The notes: generated from the sequence alone by a model not told the origin. A stretch of 64,000 nt of DNA from Lactobacillus sp. (GCA_030530865.1 JAUMUC010000001.1:1-64000); one strand, 5' to 3'. Positions 8,236-17,098 are shown, numbered from the stretch's first letter. Program-made: numbers and translations.

Positions 8236-8261
8236 TTATTTGCCAATTTAAGGAGAACAAG

Positions 8262-8810
8262 ATGGTAGAATCAACAAAGAAACAATGGTACGTTTTACAT
8301 ACTTATTCTGGATACGAAGATAAAGTTAAGTCAGACTTATTATCACGTGCACAAAGTATGGGGATGCAAGACTACATCTTCCGTGTAGTTGTCCCAGAAG
8401 AATCAAAGGTTGAAGAAGTTCGTGGTAAGAAGCAAGAAGTTGAAGAAAAAGTCTTCCCAGGATACGTTTTGGTAGAAATGGTAATGACTGACGAAAGTTG
8501 GTTTATCGTTCGTAACACGCCAAACGTAACTGGATTCGTAGGAAGCCACGGTGGTGGTTCTAAGCCAAATCCATTATTGGAAGAAGAAATTGAACACATC
8601 TTGAAGATGCAAGGTGAACCAGCTAAGCCAGTCTTGGAAGACTACGAAGTTGGTGAATCAGTTAAGATTACCTCAGGTGCTTTTGATGGCTTGATTGGTA
8701 AAATCACTGAATTGCAACCAGACAAGAACAAGATTTTTGTTACTATTGATATGTTCGGACGTCAAACTTCAGCTGAATTAGAATATGATCAAGTTGAAAA
8801 AATTGATTAA
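8262..8810 (+). CDS. nusG: Transcription termination/antitermination factor NusG
   Basis: This 182-residue protein matches NusG from end to end: the N-terminal NGN domain beginning WYVLHTYSGYEDKV (9-22), the FPGYVLVEM motif (about 65-73), and the C-terminal KOW domain with SGAFDGLIGKI (about 138-148). NusG binds RNA polymerase and affects pausing. AAGGAG precedes the ATG. It is followed by rplK-rplA as usual, but is separated from secE by the bacteriocin genes and has its own promoter. Confidence 0.96.
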   Translation: MVESTKKQWYVLHTYSGYEDKVKSDLLSRAQSMGMQDYIFRVVVPEESKVEEVRGKKQEVEEKVFPGYVLVEMVMTDESWFIVRNTPNVTGFVGSHGGGSKPNPLLEEEIEHILKMQGEPAKPVLEDYEVGESVKITSGAFDGLIGKITELQPDKNKIFVTIDMFGRQTSAELEYDQVEKID

Positions 8811-8818
8811 TAGAAATC

Positions 8819-8847
8819 TTGATATCTAGGCATTAAGGTGCTAAAAT
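8819..8847 (+). promoter_or_regulatory. Promoter of rplK-rplA
   Basis: TTGATA (8819-8824) is followed after 17 bases by TAAAAT (8842-8847), with a TGC extension just upstream of the -10. It starts right after the nusG stop codon, so the L11-L1 genes need not depend on nusG transcription. Confidence 0.75.
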
Positions 8848-8867
8848 AGTCAAGTATGTTGAAATAT

Positions 8868-8905
8868 TGCGGGAGGAAGAGAGGTACTTTTCCATTTTAA
8901 CCGCA
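8868..8905 (+). promoter_or_regulatory. Candidate L1-binding structure in the rplK leader
   Basis: TGCGG (8868-8872) can pair with CCGCA (8901-8905). Inside, GGAA pairs with TTCC, leaving a purine-rich internal loop on the 5' side and a T/A-rich one on the 3' side. Two helices around an asymmetric loop is the known form of L1 sites on rRNA and mRNA. A second similar structure precedes rplA. Autoregulation by L1 is inferred. Confidence 0.5.
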
Positions 8906-8930
8906 TCACGGAATCAAGGAGGTTTTGACC

Positions 8931-9356
8931 GTGGCAAAGAAAGTTCATACTATCGTTAAATTACAAATCCCAGCTGGTGCTGCAACACCTGCACCTCCAG
9001 TTGGTCCTGCTTTAGGTCAAGCGGGTATTAACATTGTTGGTTTCACTAAGGAATTCAACGCTAGAACTGCTGACCAAAAAGGCATGATTATCCCTGTAGT
9101 TATTACTGTATATGAAGATCGTTCATTCGAATTCATTACAAAGACTCCACCAGCTCCAATTTTGTTAAAGCAAGCTGCTAAGATTAAGAAAGCTTCCGGT
9201 GAGCCTAACACAAATAAAGTTGGTAAAGTTACCAAGGCACAAGTTAAGGAAATTGCTGAAACTAAGATGCAAGACCTTAACGCCGCTGATATTGAAGCTG
9301 CGATGCGCATGGTAGAAGGTACTGCTCGTAGCATGGGTATTGAAGTCGAAGACTAA
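8931..9356 (+). CDS. rplK: 50S ribosomal protein L11
   Basis: The product of 141 residues is L11: the N-terminal domain has [19 protein letters not shown] (about 16-34), and the C-terminal rRNA-binding domain ends [10 protein letters not shown]11 forms the GTPase-associated centre with 23S rRNA. The GTG at 8931 is preferred to an in-frame TTG at 8925, because AAGGAGG (8916-8922) is eight bases from the GTG and only two from the TTG. The product then has the family's standard length. Confidence 0.96.
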   Translation: MAKKVHTIVKLQIPAGAATPAPPVGPALGQAGINIVGFTKEFNARTADQKGMIIPVVITVYEDRSFEFITKTPPAPILLKQAAKIKKASGEPNTNKVGKVTKAQVKEIAETKMQDLNAADIEAAMRMVEGTARSMGIEVED

Positions 9357-9377
9357 ACCCGTCGGTAATTGGATTCT

Positions 9378-9409
9378 GTGGGAGAGCTCGTGAAAGCTCG
9401 TTTGACCAC
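9378..9409 (+). promoter_or_regulatory. Candidate L1-binding structure before rplA
   Basis: GTGG (9378-9381) pairs with CCAC (9406-9409), and GAGCT pairs with AGCTC inside. Internal loops are GA on the left and a GTTTGA-type stretch on the right. The form parallels the structure before rplK, which suggests that both sites are read by the same protein, L1. Confidence 0.5.
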
Positions 9410-9429
9410 TTAAACAAGGAGGAATACAC

Positions 9430-10122
9430 ATGCCAAAGCATGGTAAGAAATATTTAGAAGCAGCTAAGAAAATTGATTCACACAAGCTTTACTCTTTAGA
9501 AGAAGCAATGAAGCTTGTTAAGGAAACTTCATACGCAAGCTTTGACGCTTCAGTTGAAGTTTCATACAACTTAAGTGTTGACCCTAAGCAAGCTGATCAA
9601 CAAATCCGTGGTTCTATCGTATTACCAAACGGTACTGGTAAGACCGCTCGTGTGATCGTATTTGCTGAAGGTGCACAAGCTGATGCAGCTAAGGCAGCAG
9701 GTGCTGACGAAGTTGGTTCAGATGAATTAGTAGAAAAAGTTGAAAAGGGCTTCTTAGACTTTGATGTAGTTGTTGCTACACCAATGATGATGGCTAAGGT
9801 TGGTCGTTTAGGTCGTGTACTTGGACCTAAGGGATTAATGCCAAACCCTAAGACTGGTACTGTTACTATGGACGTTGAAAAGGCTGTTAAGGACGTTAAG
9901 GCTGGTCAAGTAGAATACCGTGTTGACCGTCAAGCAGCTATTCACTGTGCTATCGGTAAGGTATCATTTGATGAAGCTAAGTTGGTAGAAAACTTCAACG
10001 CATTGCGTGAAGCAATCGTTCATGCTCGTCCAGCTTCAGCTAAGGGTCAATACATTAAGAGTGTTGCTGTTGCAGCTACATTTGGCCCTGGTATCAAGTT
10101 GAACCCACTTGACTTAATGTAA
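9430..10122 (+). CDS. rplA: 50S ribosomal protein L1
   Basis: This 230-residue protein is L1: [11 protein letters not shown] at the start, the conserved [27 protein letters not shown] near 128-148, and a C-terminal [14 protein letters not shown]1 builds the mobile stalk near the ribosomal E site and represses its own operon by binding mRNA. AGGAGG lies before the ATG. A terminator follows. Confidence 0.97.
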   Translation: MPKHGKKYLEAAKKIDSHKLYSLEEAMKLVKETSYASFDASVEVSYNLSVDPKQADQQIRGSIVLPNGTGKTARVIVFAEGAQADAAKAAGADEVGSDELVEKVEKGFLDFDVVVATPMMMAKVGRLGRVLGPKGLMPNPKTGTVTMDVEKAVKDVKAGQVEYRVDRQAAIHCAIGKVSFDEAKLVENFNALREAIVHARPASAKGQYIKSVAVAATFGPGIKLNPLDLM

Positions 10123-10142
10123 AATTAAGATTACAAAAAATT

Positions 10143-10177
10143 AACGTGTTACTTTTCTAGTAGCACGTTTTTTTTAT
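10143..10177 (+). terminator. Terminator of rplK-rplA
   Basis: AACGTGTTAC pairs with GTAGCACGTT (one wobble) around TTTTCTA and is followed by a T-run. A TATAAT right after the T-run (10177-10182) could serve as -10 for pstS. Confidence 0.85.
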
Positions 10178-10229
10178 ATAATTGATAGGTAGGAAGTATT
10201 GATCACGTTTTTAACAAGGGAGGAAACTC

Positions 10230-11087
10230 GTGAAGAAACACTTATTACTACTATTAGGGTTAATGGTAGCCCTAGTAACTTTATCAGGATGCAGCCAAAA
10301 CGCAGACCGCATTACAGTGGTAGGTTCAAGTGCTTTACAATTACTTGCTGACCAAGCAGGTAACGAGTATCGCCTATCCCATGCTGGTGTTAACATCGTA
10401 GTTCAAGGTGGTGGATCTGGTACTGGATTAAGTCAAGTTCAAGCTGGTGCTGTCCAAATTGGTGACTCAGATGTCTTTGCTGAAGACCAAGCTGGAATTG
10501 ATGCCACTAAGTTGGTTGACCACCGTGTAGCAATCGTTGGAATTGTACCGGTTGTAAATAAAGATGTCGGCATTAAAAACTTATCAATGCAACAATTACG
10601 TCAAATTTTTGCTGGAAAGATCAAAAATTGGAAACAAGTTGGCGGTAAAAATTTGGCAGTTTTATTAATTAACCGTGCTAAAGGTAGTGGTACTAGATCG
10701 ACCTTTGAAAAAATAGTCATGCAAGGTACTGCCAGTGCTCAAGCACAAGAACAAGATTCAAATGGTACGGTTAAGAAGATCGTTAGTTCAACTCCTGGTG
10801 CGATTAGTTACCTATCATTTTCATATGCTAGCGATCCTAATATCCAAAAATTAAGTATCGATAATGTGGAACCAACTGCCAAAAATGTAGAAGACAATAG
10901 TTGGAAGCTTTGGGCATATGAACATATGTATACTAAGGGTAAGCCTAACAAAAAGGTTCAAGGATTTATCGATTACATTATGTCGGATAAGGTTCAACGT
11001 GAATTGGTGCCAAAATTGGGATATATTCCAATTAAGAGCATGAAAGTTGAACGTGATGCTAACTATCAAATAAAGAGGATAGATTAA
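10230..11087 (+). CDS. pstS: Phosphate-binding lipoprotein PstS
   Basis: The 285-residue product begins with a lipoprotein signal peptide; the lipobox LSGC puts the acylated Cys at residue 21. The mature protein has the PBP-like phosphate-binding domain, with the GGGSGTGLSQVQAGAVQIG loop (about 54-72) and a GSGTRSTFEK motif (about 151-160) that bind phosphate in the family. It captures phosphate outside the cell for PstCAB. The start is GTG behind GGGAGG. It heads a six-gene operon with one base before pstC. Confidence 0.94.
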   Translation: MKKHLLLLLGLMVALVTLSGCSQNADRITVVGSSALQLLADQAGNEYRLSHAGVNIVVQGGGSGTGLSQVQAGAVQIGDSDVFAEDQAGIDATKLVDHRVAIVGIVPVVNKDVGIKNLSMQQLRQIFAGKIKNWKQVGGKNLAVLLINRAKGSGTRSTFEKIVMQGTASAQAQEQDSNGTVKKIVSSTPGAISYLSFSYASDPNIQKLSIDNVEPTAKNVEDNSWKLWAYEHMYTKGKPNKKVQGFIDYIMSDKVQRELVPKLGYIPIKSMKVERDANYQIKRID

Positions 11088-11088
11088 C

Positions 11089-12087
11089 ATGAGCAATAAA
11101 AGAATTGACGAATTAAAAGCAGCCGTAAGGCAAGCTATCAAAGATCAAGAAGTTAAACACATTGATATCGGTGAATTACAAGCAGAAGATGTTGATGTGA
11201 AAAAGCTATTAAAGCCGTCTAAAGAAACTAGACAAGAATATTGGGGAAAAGCCTTAACTAGCTTGGCAATTTTATTAATTGTTGTTTTAGTTGCCTCAAT
11301 CATTGGCTTTGTTGGTTATCATGGTTTAGCAACTTTCTTTGAAAATCATGTAAACTTCATCAAGTTCTTGACGACTAGTGTTTGGGACCCAAGTAATCCT
11401 AATAAATTAGGAAGTTTGGCAATGATTGTAACTAGTTTCTTGGTTACGGTTTTAGCTGCCTTAATTGCAACGCCATTTGCGATTGCTGTAGCTATTTTTA
11501 TGACCGAGTATAGTTCTAAAAAGAGTGCCAACTTTTTACAAACAGTTATTGAACTGTTAGTGGGTATTCCATCAGTTGTTTATGGTTTCTTAGGACTAAC
11601 AGTTGTAGTTCCAGTTATTAGAAGCTTGTTTGGTGGTACTGGATTCGGAATTTTAGCTGGTACGATTGTCTTGTTTGTCATGGTTTTACCAACAATTACT
11701 TCATTGACAGTTGATGCTTTAAGAGCAGTGCCTAAGCATTTTAGAAATGCATCTAAGGCCTTGGGTGCAACTGATTGGCAAACAATTTCACGAGTAGTAC
11801 TAAAAGTAGCTACGCCACGAATTTTAACTGCGATTATCTTCGGAATGGCTAGAGCCTTCGGTGAAGCTTTAGCGATACAAATGGTCATCGGTAATGCAGT
11901 GTTGATGCCAACCAGCTTAATTAGCCCCGCTTCAACATTGACAAGTCAAATTACCACGCAAATAGGTAATACAGTTATGGGAACATTGCCAAACAATGCT
12001 TTATGGTCATTGGCATTATTATTGTTAGCTATGTCATTGTTCTTCAACATTTTAGTTAGATTTATTGGTAAGAGAGGAGCAAAATAA
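11089..12087 (+). CDS. pstC: Phosphate ABC transporter permease PstC
   Basis: This 332-residue membrane protein has a soluble N-terminal stretch of about 60 residues, then six predicted spans. The EAA-type loop (ALGATDWQTISRVVLKVATP, about 225-244) contacts the ATPase. It pairs with PstA to form the channel. The longer N-terminal part is common in PstC. Its stop codon overlaps the pstA start by one base. Confidence 0.93.
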   Translation: MSNKRIDELKAAVRQAIKDQEVKHIDIGELQAEDVDVKKLLKPSKETRQEYWGKALTSLAILLIVVLVASIIGFVGYHGLATFFENHVNFIKFLTTSVWDPSNPNKLGSLAMIVTSFLVTVLAALIATPFAIAVAIFMTEYSSKKSANFLQTVIELLVGIPSVVYGFLGLTVVVPVIRSLFGGTGFGILAGTIVLFVMVLPTITSLTVDALRAVPKHFRNASKALGATDWQTISRVVLKVATPRILTAIIFGMARAFGEALAIQMVIGNAVLMPTSLISPASTLTSQITTQIGNTVMGTLPNNALWSLALLLLAMSLFFNILVRFIGKRGAK

Positions 12088-12974
12088 TGCGAGCAGCACG
12101 CATGAACCGCTTTGCTAAAGGCGTTATCTATACTTTAGTAGGGATTGTCGTTTTAATCTTAGCCGGCATTATTGGAAATATCTTAATTAGTGGATTACCT
12201 CACTTATCCTGGCACTTTCTAACTAGTGAAGCTTCTAACTTCGAAGCTGGTGGTGGGGTTAGAGATCAATTATTCAACTCACTTTATCTGTTAGTGTTGA
12301 CTACTTTGATTTCTGGACCAATTGCACTAGGATCTGCTATTTTTCTTTCAGAATATGCAGGTGATAATTGGCTAGTTGACTTGATTCGGACAACGATTGA
12401 AATTTTGAGTTCATTGCCAAGTATCGTGGTTGGTTTGTTCGGATACTTGGTGTTCGTAGTCCAAGTTGGCTTTGGCTTTTCAATTTTATCTGGAGCCTTA
12501 GCTTTAACTTTCTTCAACTTACCAATTTTAACTAGAAACATGGAAGAATCATTGAAAGGTGTGCCTCAAACGCAAAGAGAAGCTGGTTTAGCCTTGGGTT
12601 TATCAAATTGGAAAACTATCAGAGGTATTGTCCTTCCCGCAGCTTTGCCAGGTATTTTAACTGGTTTAGTTTTAAGTGGTGGACGTATCTTTGGTGAAGC
12701 CGCTGCTTTGATTTATACCGCTGGTCAATCAGGCTCAATTGTTGATTACAGCAATTGGAATCCGTTTAGTCCAACCAGTTTCTTAAATGTAATGCGTCCA
12801 GCAGAAACTTTGGCTGTGCATATTTGGAAAGTTAATACTGAAGGAATTATTCCAGATGCCACTTTGGTTTCAGCAGCAACCGGTGCATTATTAGTAATAG
12901 TTGTGATTTTGTTCAACTTAGGCTCAAGATACTTGGGTAACAAGTTGTACAAGAAATTAACTGCAGCAAAATAG
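12087..12974 (+). CDS. pstA: Phosphate ABC transporter permease PstA
   Basis: This 295-residue membrane protein has six predicted spans and an EAA loop (ALGLSNWKTIRGIVLPAALP, about 168-187). It forms the phosphate channel with PstC. The ATG overlaps the pstC stop (TAATG), with GAGG upstream, so translation is coupled. pstB follows after eight bases. Confidence 0.93.
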   Translation: MRAARMNRFAKGVIYTLVGIVVLILAGIIGNILISGLPHLSWHFLTSEASNFEAGGGVRDQLFNSLYLLVLTTLISGPIALGSAIFLSEYAGDNWLVDLIRTTIEILSSLPSIVVGLFGYLVFVVQVGFGFSILSGALALTFFNLPILTRNMEESLKGVPQTQREAGLALGLSNWKTIRGIVLPAALPGILTGLVLSGGRIFGEAAALIYTAGQSGSIVDYSNWNPFSPTSFLNVMRPAETLAVHIWKVNTEGIIPDATLVSAATGALLVIVVILFNLGSRYLGNKLYKKLTAAK

Positions 12975-12982
12975 GAGGAGCT

Positions 12983-13768
12983 ATGGAACAATCTTATATC
13001 AAAACTTTTCCTAAAGAAGAATTAGCATTATCAACTGAAAATTTGGATGTGCTATATGGTGGCAAAATTCAAAAAATGTTTGATGCTAGTTTAGGATTCA
13101 AAAAGAATTCAATTACCGCTCTCATTGGTGCTTCAGGTTCAGGAAAATCAACTTTCTTACGATCACTTAACAGAATGAACGACAGTGTAGCCACGATTAA
13201 CGGTAAAATTATGTTTCATGGGATCAATATTAATGATCCAAAGGTCAATGTTTACCAATTAAGAAAGTCGATTGGCATGGTTTTCCAAAAGCCAAATCCA
13301 TTTCCTAAATCAATCTATGACAATATCATTTATGCCTTAAAGGTTGATGGTTTAACTGATAAAAATGAGTTGGACCGAATTGTGGAAGAATCGTTAAAAG
13401 CTGCCGCTTTATGGGATGAAGTTAAGGACAATTTATCAAAGAGTGCGTTAGCTTTATCTGGTGGTCAACAACAGCGTTTATGCATTGCCAGAGCATTGGC
13501 CAGACAGCCACAAATTTTGTTATTAGATGAACCAGCTAGTGCACTTGATCCCGTTTCAACAAGTAAGTTAGAAGATACTTTGAAGCAATTGCGTGATAGC
13601 TACACGATGATCATGGTAACTCACAACATGCAACAAGCAAGTCGGATTAGCGATTACACCGCCTTTTTCCACCTGGGACATGTTGTTGAATATGACAAGA
13701 CTGTCAATATTTTCACTAATCCAAAGGGAAAACTGACAGAAGATTACATTCAAGGGAGTTTTGGATAA
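12983..13768 (+). CDS. pstB1: Phosphate ABC transporter ATPase PstB, first copy
   Basis: This 261-residue ATPase has Walker A GASGSGKS (about 49-56), the [17 protein letters not shown] signature and Walker [14 protein letters not shown]. The N-terminal extension of about 15 residues ([17 protein letters not shown]) distinguishes it from the second copy. Both copies read through the PstB-specific [14 protein letters not shown] or [14 protein letters not shown] type of sequence, so both are phosphate ATPases. Two adjacent PstB genes are frequent in lactobacilli and streptococci. It overlaps the next gene by one base. Confidence 0.93.
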   Translation: MEQSYIKTFPKEELALSTENLDVLYGGKIQKMFDASLGFKKNSITALIGASGSGKSTFLRSLNRMNDSVATINGKIMFHGININDPKVNVYQLRKSIGMVFQKPNPFPKSIYDNIIYALKVDGLTDKNELDRIVEESLKAAALWDEVKDNLSKSALALSGGQQQRLCIARALARQPQILLLDEPASALDPVSTSKLEDTLKQLRDSYTMIMVTHNMQQASRISDYTAFFHLGHVVEYDKTVNIFTNPKGKLTEDYIQGSFG

Positions 13769-14523
13769 TGACAGGAATTATTCAAGCAGAAAATGTACGA
13801 TTGAAGTACGGCGAAGTCGAAGCTTTACATGGAATCGATTTATCATTCAATGAAAAAGAACTGTTTGCTTTGATTGGACCATCAGGTTGTGGTAAATCAA
13901 CTTTCTTACGTTGCCTTAATCGGATGAACGATGAAATTGAAACTGCTACTGTAACTGGTAAAGTCCTCTTCAATGGCAATAATATCTATGATAAAAATAC
14001 CGACCTTGTTCAAGTGAGAAATGAAATAGGTATGGTTTTCCAACAACCAACGCCATTTCCATTTTCTGTCTTCGACAACGTCAGTTACGGTTTAAAAGTT
14101 GCCGGCATGAAGGACAAAGAAAAAATTGAACAAATTGTTGAAGAAAGTCTGAAGCAAGCAGCTATATGGGATGAAGTAAAAGATAGCTTACATCGTAATG
14201 CTCAAGCTTTTTCAGGTGGACAACAACAAAGAATTTGTATTGCTAGAACTCTAGCAGTTCGTCCAAAGGTAGTTCTATTAGATGAACCAACTAGTGCCCT
14301 AGATCCAATTTCTAGTTCAGAAATTGAAGAAACCTTGATGGGACTAAAGAAAGATTATACTTTCATTATGGTGACGCACAACTTGCAACAAGCAAGTCGA
14401 ATTAGTGATAAGACCGCCTTTTTCATGAATGGGGATTTAATCGAAGCAGGCACAACTGAAAAAATGTTTATTGCCCCAGAAAAACAAATTACTAGTGATT
14501 ATTTGAATGGTAGATTTGGCTAA
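13768..14523 (+). CDS. pstB2: Phosphate ABC transporter ATPase PstB, second copy
   Basis: The 251-residue protein has Walker A GPSGCGKS (about 34-41), the [16 protein letters not shown] signature and Walker [14 protein letters not shown]. It is clearly a paralogue of the first PstB and starts on the last base of that gene. The two may form a heterodimer under PstCA or take turns; the sequence does not decide. Confidence 0.93.
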   Translation: MTGIIQAENVRLKYGEVEALHGIDLSFNEKELFALIGPSGCGKSTFLRCLNRMNDEIETATVTGKVLFNGNNIYDKNTDLVQVRNEIGMVFQQPTPFPFSVFDNVSYGLKVAGMKDKEKIEQIVEESLKQAAIWDEVKDSLHRNAQAFSGGQQQRICIARTLAVRPKVVLLDEPTSALDPISSSEIEETLMGLKKDYTFIMVTHNLQQASRISDKTAFFMNGDLIEAGTTEKMFIAPEKQITSDYLNGRFG

Positions 14524-14534
14524 GGAGTTAAATT

Positions 14535-15212
14535 ATGCACGAGATTTTCTTAGATGAACTTAAAAAATTAAATACTTCGTTTATGGAATTGGGTGTTTTC
14601 GTCAATGACCAAATTGACTTAGCAACCAGAGCGTTTGTAGACCATGATAAGACAGTTGCCAAAGATTTAGTTAAAAAGCATAGTCAAATTCAAGACGAAG
14701 CAACTAAAATTGAAGAAGAAGCTTTGAAATTAATGGCTCTTCAGCAACCAGTAGCAACTGACTTCCGAGTAGTGATTTCAATTTTGAAGGCCATTACTGA
14801 CATTGAAAGAATTGGTGAAAACTCAGTAAGTATTTCCTGGGAAACAATTCGTTTAAAGGGTAATCCTCGTTCAAGCGAAGTTGAAGCAATCATTAGCGAA
14901 ATGACCCACAATGTGCGTCGCATGCTAGTGCAAGTTTTGACAGCATACGTTCAAGATGATGAAAAGATGGCTAGGGAAGTTGCAGCTAGAGATACTGAAA
15001 TCGACTTAGCCTATGTTAAGGTTCGCCAAATGATCATTGATAAGATTGAAAAAGATCCACAAAAGGCAGTAGCTTCAAGTTCTTACTTTATGGTTACAAG
15101 ACTTTTGGAAAGAATCGGTGACCATATTGTTAACCTTGCTTCATGGGTTATCTACAAGACTAGTGGTGAACTAGAAAAACTTGAAAACGAAACCGAAGTT
15201 CAAACTAAATAA
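14535..15212 (+). CDS. phoU: Phosphate uptake regulator PhoU
   Basis: The 225-residue helical protein has two PhoU repeats, each with the metal-binding E/D-rich motif: ITDIERIGENS (about 86-96) and LLERIGDHIVNLA (about 190-202). PhoU restrains Pst transport and signals phosphate status, usually to a PhoR-type kinase; no such two-component pair lies in this window. It is the last gene of the pst operon, behind AAGGAG. Confidence 0.94.
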   Translation: MHEIFLDELKKLNTSFMELGVFVNDQIDLATRAFVDHDKTVAKDLVKKHSQIQDEATKIEEEALKLMALQQPVATDFRVVISILKAITDIERIGENSVSISWETIRLKGNPRSSEVEAIISEMTHNVRRMLVQVLTAYVQDDEKMAREVAARDTEIDLAYVKVRQMIIDKIEKDPQKAVASSSYFMVTRLLERIGDHIVNLASWVIYKTSGELEKLENETEVQTK

Positions 15213-15215
15213 CTC

Positions 15216-15244
15216 TTTACAAACTTCCTAATTTTTGCTATTAT
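15216..15244 (+). promoter_or_regulatory. Promoter of rplJ-rplL
   Basis: TTTACA (15216-15221) and TATTAT (15239-15244) are 17 bases apart, with a TGC extension at the -10. Transcription would start near 15251, at the beginning of the L10 leader. Confidence 0.75.
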
Positions 15245-15250
15245 ATTTTT

Positions 15251-15330
15251 CGTGATAGATTCTACCTAAGACTCGGGTGGCGAAAGCCTTAATATCCCGC
15301 CGAGGCCAGAAGATAAGGAAGTTAACAAAC
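15251..15330 (+). promoter_or_regulatory. L10 ribosomal protein leader
   Basis: The stretch with ACTCGGGTGGCGAAAGCC and later TATCCCGCCGAGG folds into the conserved kink-turn-type structure of the L10(L12)4 binding leader known before rplJ in Firmicutes. Excess L10-L12 complex binds it and lowers expression. A terminator follows at once, so control is probably by attenuation. Confidence 0.85.
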
Positions 15331-15331
15331 T

Positions 15332-15363
15332 ACTCCGTGTCTTTTTGGCATGGAGTTTTTTTA
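15332..15363 (+). terminator. Attenuator terminator in the rplJ leader
   Basis: ACTCCGTG pairs with CATGGAGT around TCTTTTTGG, then a T-run follows. It stands between the L10 leader and rplJ and would stop transcription when the leader is bound. Confidence 0.85.
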
Positions 15364-15407
15364 GGCCTAAATAGAATTTATTATAAATTTTATGGAGGTG
15401 AATTAGA

Positions 15408-15908
15408 TTGAGTAAAGCTGCTATTGCTGCAAAAGAAAAGATCGTTGACGCATTTGCTGAAGAACTTAAAGCTGCTAAGTCAATCTTAGTAATCAACTAC
15501 CTTGGTTTGAACGTTGATGAAGTTACTGGTTTACGTAAGGAACTTCGTGACAGTCAAGTTAAGATGAAGGTTATCAAGAACACTTACTTAAGACGTGCAG
15601 CTGCTAAGGCTGGCATCGAAGGTCTTGATGATACTTTTGTTGGCCCAACTGCTGTTATTTACACCAGCGAAGCTGACGATGTGACTGAACCAGCTAGAAT
15701 CATTACTAAGTTTGCTGAAGATCACGAAGTAATCACTGTTAAGGGTGGTATGCTTGAAGGTAAGGTTGTTTCTGATGAAGAAATCAAAGCTCTTGCTGCT
15801 ATTCCTGGACGTGAAGGTTTACTTTCAATGCTTGTTTCAGAATTGCAAGCTCCTATCCGTGACTTCGCATACGCTGTTAAGGCTGTTGCAGACGCAAAAG
15901 ACGAATAG
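15408..15908 (+). CDS. rplJ: 50S ribosomal protein L10
   Basis: The 166-residue product is L10: the N-terminal rRNA-binding domain begins MSKAAIAAKEKIV and includes VKMKVIKNTYLRRA (about 46-59). The C-terminal helix carries L7/L12 dimers. The start is TTG, seven bases after GGAGGTG; no nearby ATG fits. rplL follows after 54 bases. Confidence 0.96.
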   Translation: MSKAAIAAKEKIVDAFAEELKAAKSILVINYLGLNVDEVTGLRKELRDSQVKMKVIKNTYLRRAAAKAGIEGLDDTFVGPTAVIYTSEADDVTEPARIITKFAEDHEVITVKGGMLEGKVVSDEEIKALAAIPGREGLLSMLVSELQAPIRDFAYAVKAVADAKDE

Positions 15909-15962
15909 TCATAATTTAGAATTTAAATATAATTTTTAATTTAATCTGAGGAGGATTTTAAA

Positions 15963-16325
15963 ATGGCTTTAGATAGTGCAAAGATTATTGAAGATTTGAA
16001 GGGTGCTACTATCCTTGAATTGAACGACCTTGTAAAGGCAATTGAAGAAGAATTTGGTGTTTCAGCAGCTGCTCCTGTAGCCGCAGCTGGTGCTGCAGCT
16101 GGTGGTGCTGCTAAGACTGAATTTGACGTTGAATTAACTTCAGCAGGTCAAGAAAAGGTTAAGGTAATCAAGGTTGTTAAGGAAATCACTGGCGCAGGCT
16201 TGAAGGATGCTAAGGACCTTGTTGATGGTGCTCCTAAGACTATCAAGGAAGGCGTTTCAGAAGACGAAGCTAACGAAATCAAGGCTAAGCTTGAAGAAGT
16301 TGGTGCTGAAGTTACTGTTAAGTAA
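15963..16325 (+). CDS. rplL: 50S ribosomal protein L7/L12
   Basis: This 120-residue acidic protein has the N-terminal dimerisation domain, an Ala/Gly hinge (about 36-51) and the C-terminal factor-binding domain with [20 protein letters not shown] (about 69-88). It recruits translation GTPases. GAGGAGG precedes the ATG and a terminator follows. Confidence 0.97.
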   Translation: MALDSAKIIEDLKGATILELNDLVKAIEEEFGVSAAAPVAAAGAAAGGAAKTEFDVELTSAGQEKVKVIKVVKEITGAGLKDAKDLVDGAPKTIKEGVSEDEANEIKAKLEEVGAEVTVK

Positions 16326-16344
16326 TAATCGCCTAACGATAAAA

Positions 16345-16377
16345 AGAAGGTTGACAATTAGTCGCCTTCTTTTTTTG
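16345..16377 (+). terminator. Terminator of rplJ-rplL
   Basis: AGAAGG pairs with CCTTCT, with a TGAC/GTC inner extension, and a T-run follows. The tadA ribosome binding site begins directly after it. Confidence 0.85.
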
Positions 16378-16389
16378 TAAGGAGAATTT

Positions 16390-16881
16390 ATGGAATTTAC
16401 AAATGAAGATAAGAAAAAGTACATGGAATTAGCTTTTCAAGAAGCTATGGAAGCAGAAAGTCAGGGTGAAATTCCAATTGGTGCAGTCATTGTTGATGAG
16501 AATGGCTGCGTCATTGGCAAAGGATATAATCGCCGTGAATTGGATAATGATGCAACTAAACATGCTGAAATTATTGCGATTCGTGAAGCTAATAAAGCTT
16601 TAAATAGCTGGCGACTAGAAAAATGTACTCTATTTGTAACCCTTGAGCCTTGTGCAATGTGTGCTGGTGCAATTATAAATTCTAGAATAAAAACAGTTTT
16701 CTTCGGAGCACTTGATCCTAAAGCAGGAGCAGGTGGTAGCGTGGTTGATTTGTTCTCTGTGGAGAAATTTAACCATCATCCACAAGTGATTAGAGGGGTA
16801 TTTAGAGACCGAGCTAGTCAGATGTTAAAAGATTTTTTTAGAGCAATTCGAGAAAAGAAAAAGTTAGTAAAAAAGGAATAA
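16390..16881 (+). CDS. tadA: tRNA-specific adenosine deaminase TadA
   Basis: This 163-residue deaminase has the zinc site of the family: HAE at 58-60 (E60 is the proton shuttle) and PCAMC at 87-91. It converts A34 to inosine in tRNA-Arg(ACG), which allows reading of CGN codons. GGAG precedes the ATG. It stands alone between two terminators. Confidence 0.93.
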   Translation: MEFTNEDKKKYMELAFQEAMEAESQGEIPIGAVIVDENGCVIGKGYNRRELDNDATKHAEIIAIREANKALNSWRLEKCTLFVTLEPCAMCAGAIINSRIKTVFFGALDPKAGAGGSVVDLFSVEKFNHHPQVIRGVFRDRASQMLKDFFRAIREKKKLVKKE

Positions 16882-16903
16882 CCAGATGGTTGTTCCTTTT
16901 TTT
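16874..16903 (+). terminator. Terminator of tadA
   Basis: AGGAATAACC pairs with GGTTGTTCCT (one wobble) around a short loop and is followed by a T-run. It separates tadA from the small-RNA repeats that follow. Confidence 0.85.
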
Positions 16904-16908
16904 ATTAT

Positions 16909-17017
16909 CAAAAAGCCACTCAGCAGTTCTAATATGCTGAGTGGAACCCAAAAGTAATTATATGCTGCCACTTAGGGCAGATCGAGGGAGATGCTACAAC
17001 ATCTTCCTCTTTTTCGT
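16909..17017 (-). ncRNA. Repeat small RNA, copy 1
   Basis: On the minus strand, TATAAT (17029-17024) predicts a start near 17017. The RNA then forms hairpin I (GAGGAAGATG/CATCTCCCTC), hairpin II (CTGCC-CTAAGT-GGCAG), a variable linker, and a perfect 10-bp terminator stem CCACTCAGCA/TGCTGAGTGG followed by CTTTTT. The length is about 108 nt. The 20 bases covering hairpin II are identical in all three copies. There is no ORF in it. The -35 region is weak. On the plus strand hairpin I followed by T-rich DNA (16984-17015) is itself a terminator. Confidence 0.7.
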
Positions 17018-17091
17018 ACCTCCATTATACAACTAATTTTCAAAACAAAAAATAAAAAAGTTTGTGAAGAATTCCCGATTTTATCGAAGTA

Positions 17092-17097
17092 TATATT
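17092..17097 (+). promoter_or_regulatory. -10 of the small hydrophobic ORF transcript
   Basis: TATATT fits a -10; no clear -35 is seen. The predicted start is near 17103-17104, so the preceding GGAACC part of the first hairpin might be only partly included. Confidence 0.4.
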
Positions 17098-17098
17098 A

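Noticed and set aside
8925..8930. TTG at 8925 as the rplK start
   Set aside because: It is only two bases from AAGGAGG; the GTG at 8931 is spaced correctly and gives the standard 141-residue L11.
9017..9485. Long minus-strand ORFs across rplK and rplA
   Set aside because: They mirror the codon bias of the ribosomal protein genes, lack ribosome binding sites and have no family likeness.
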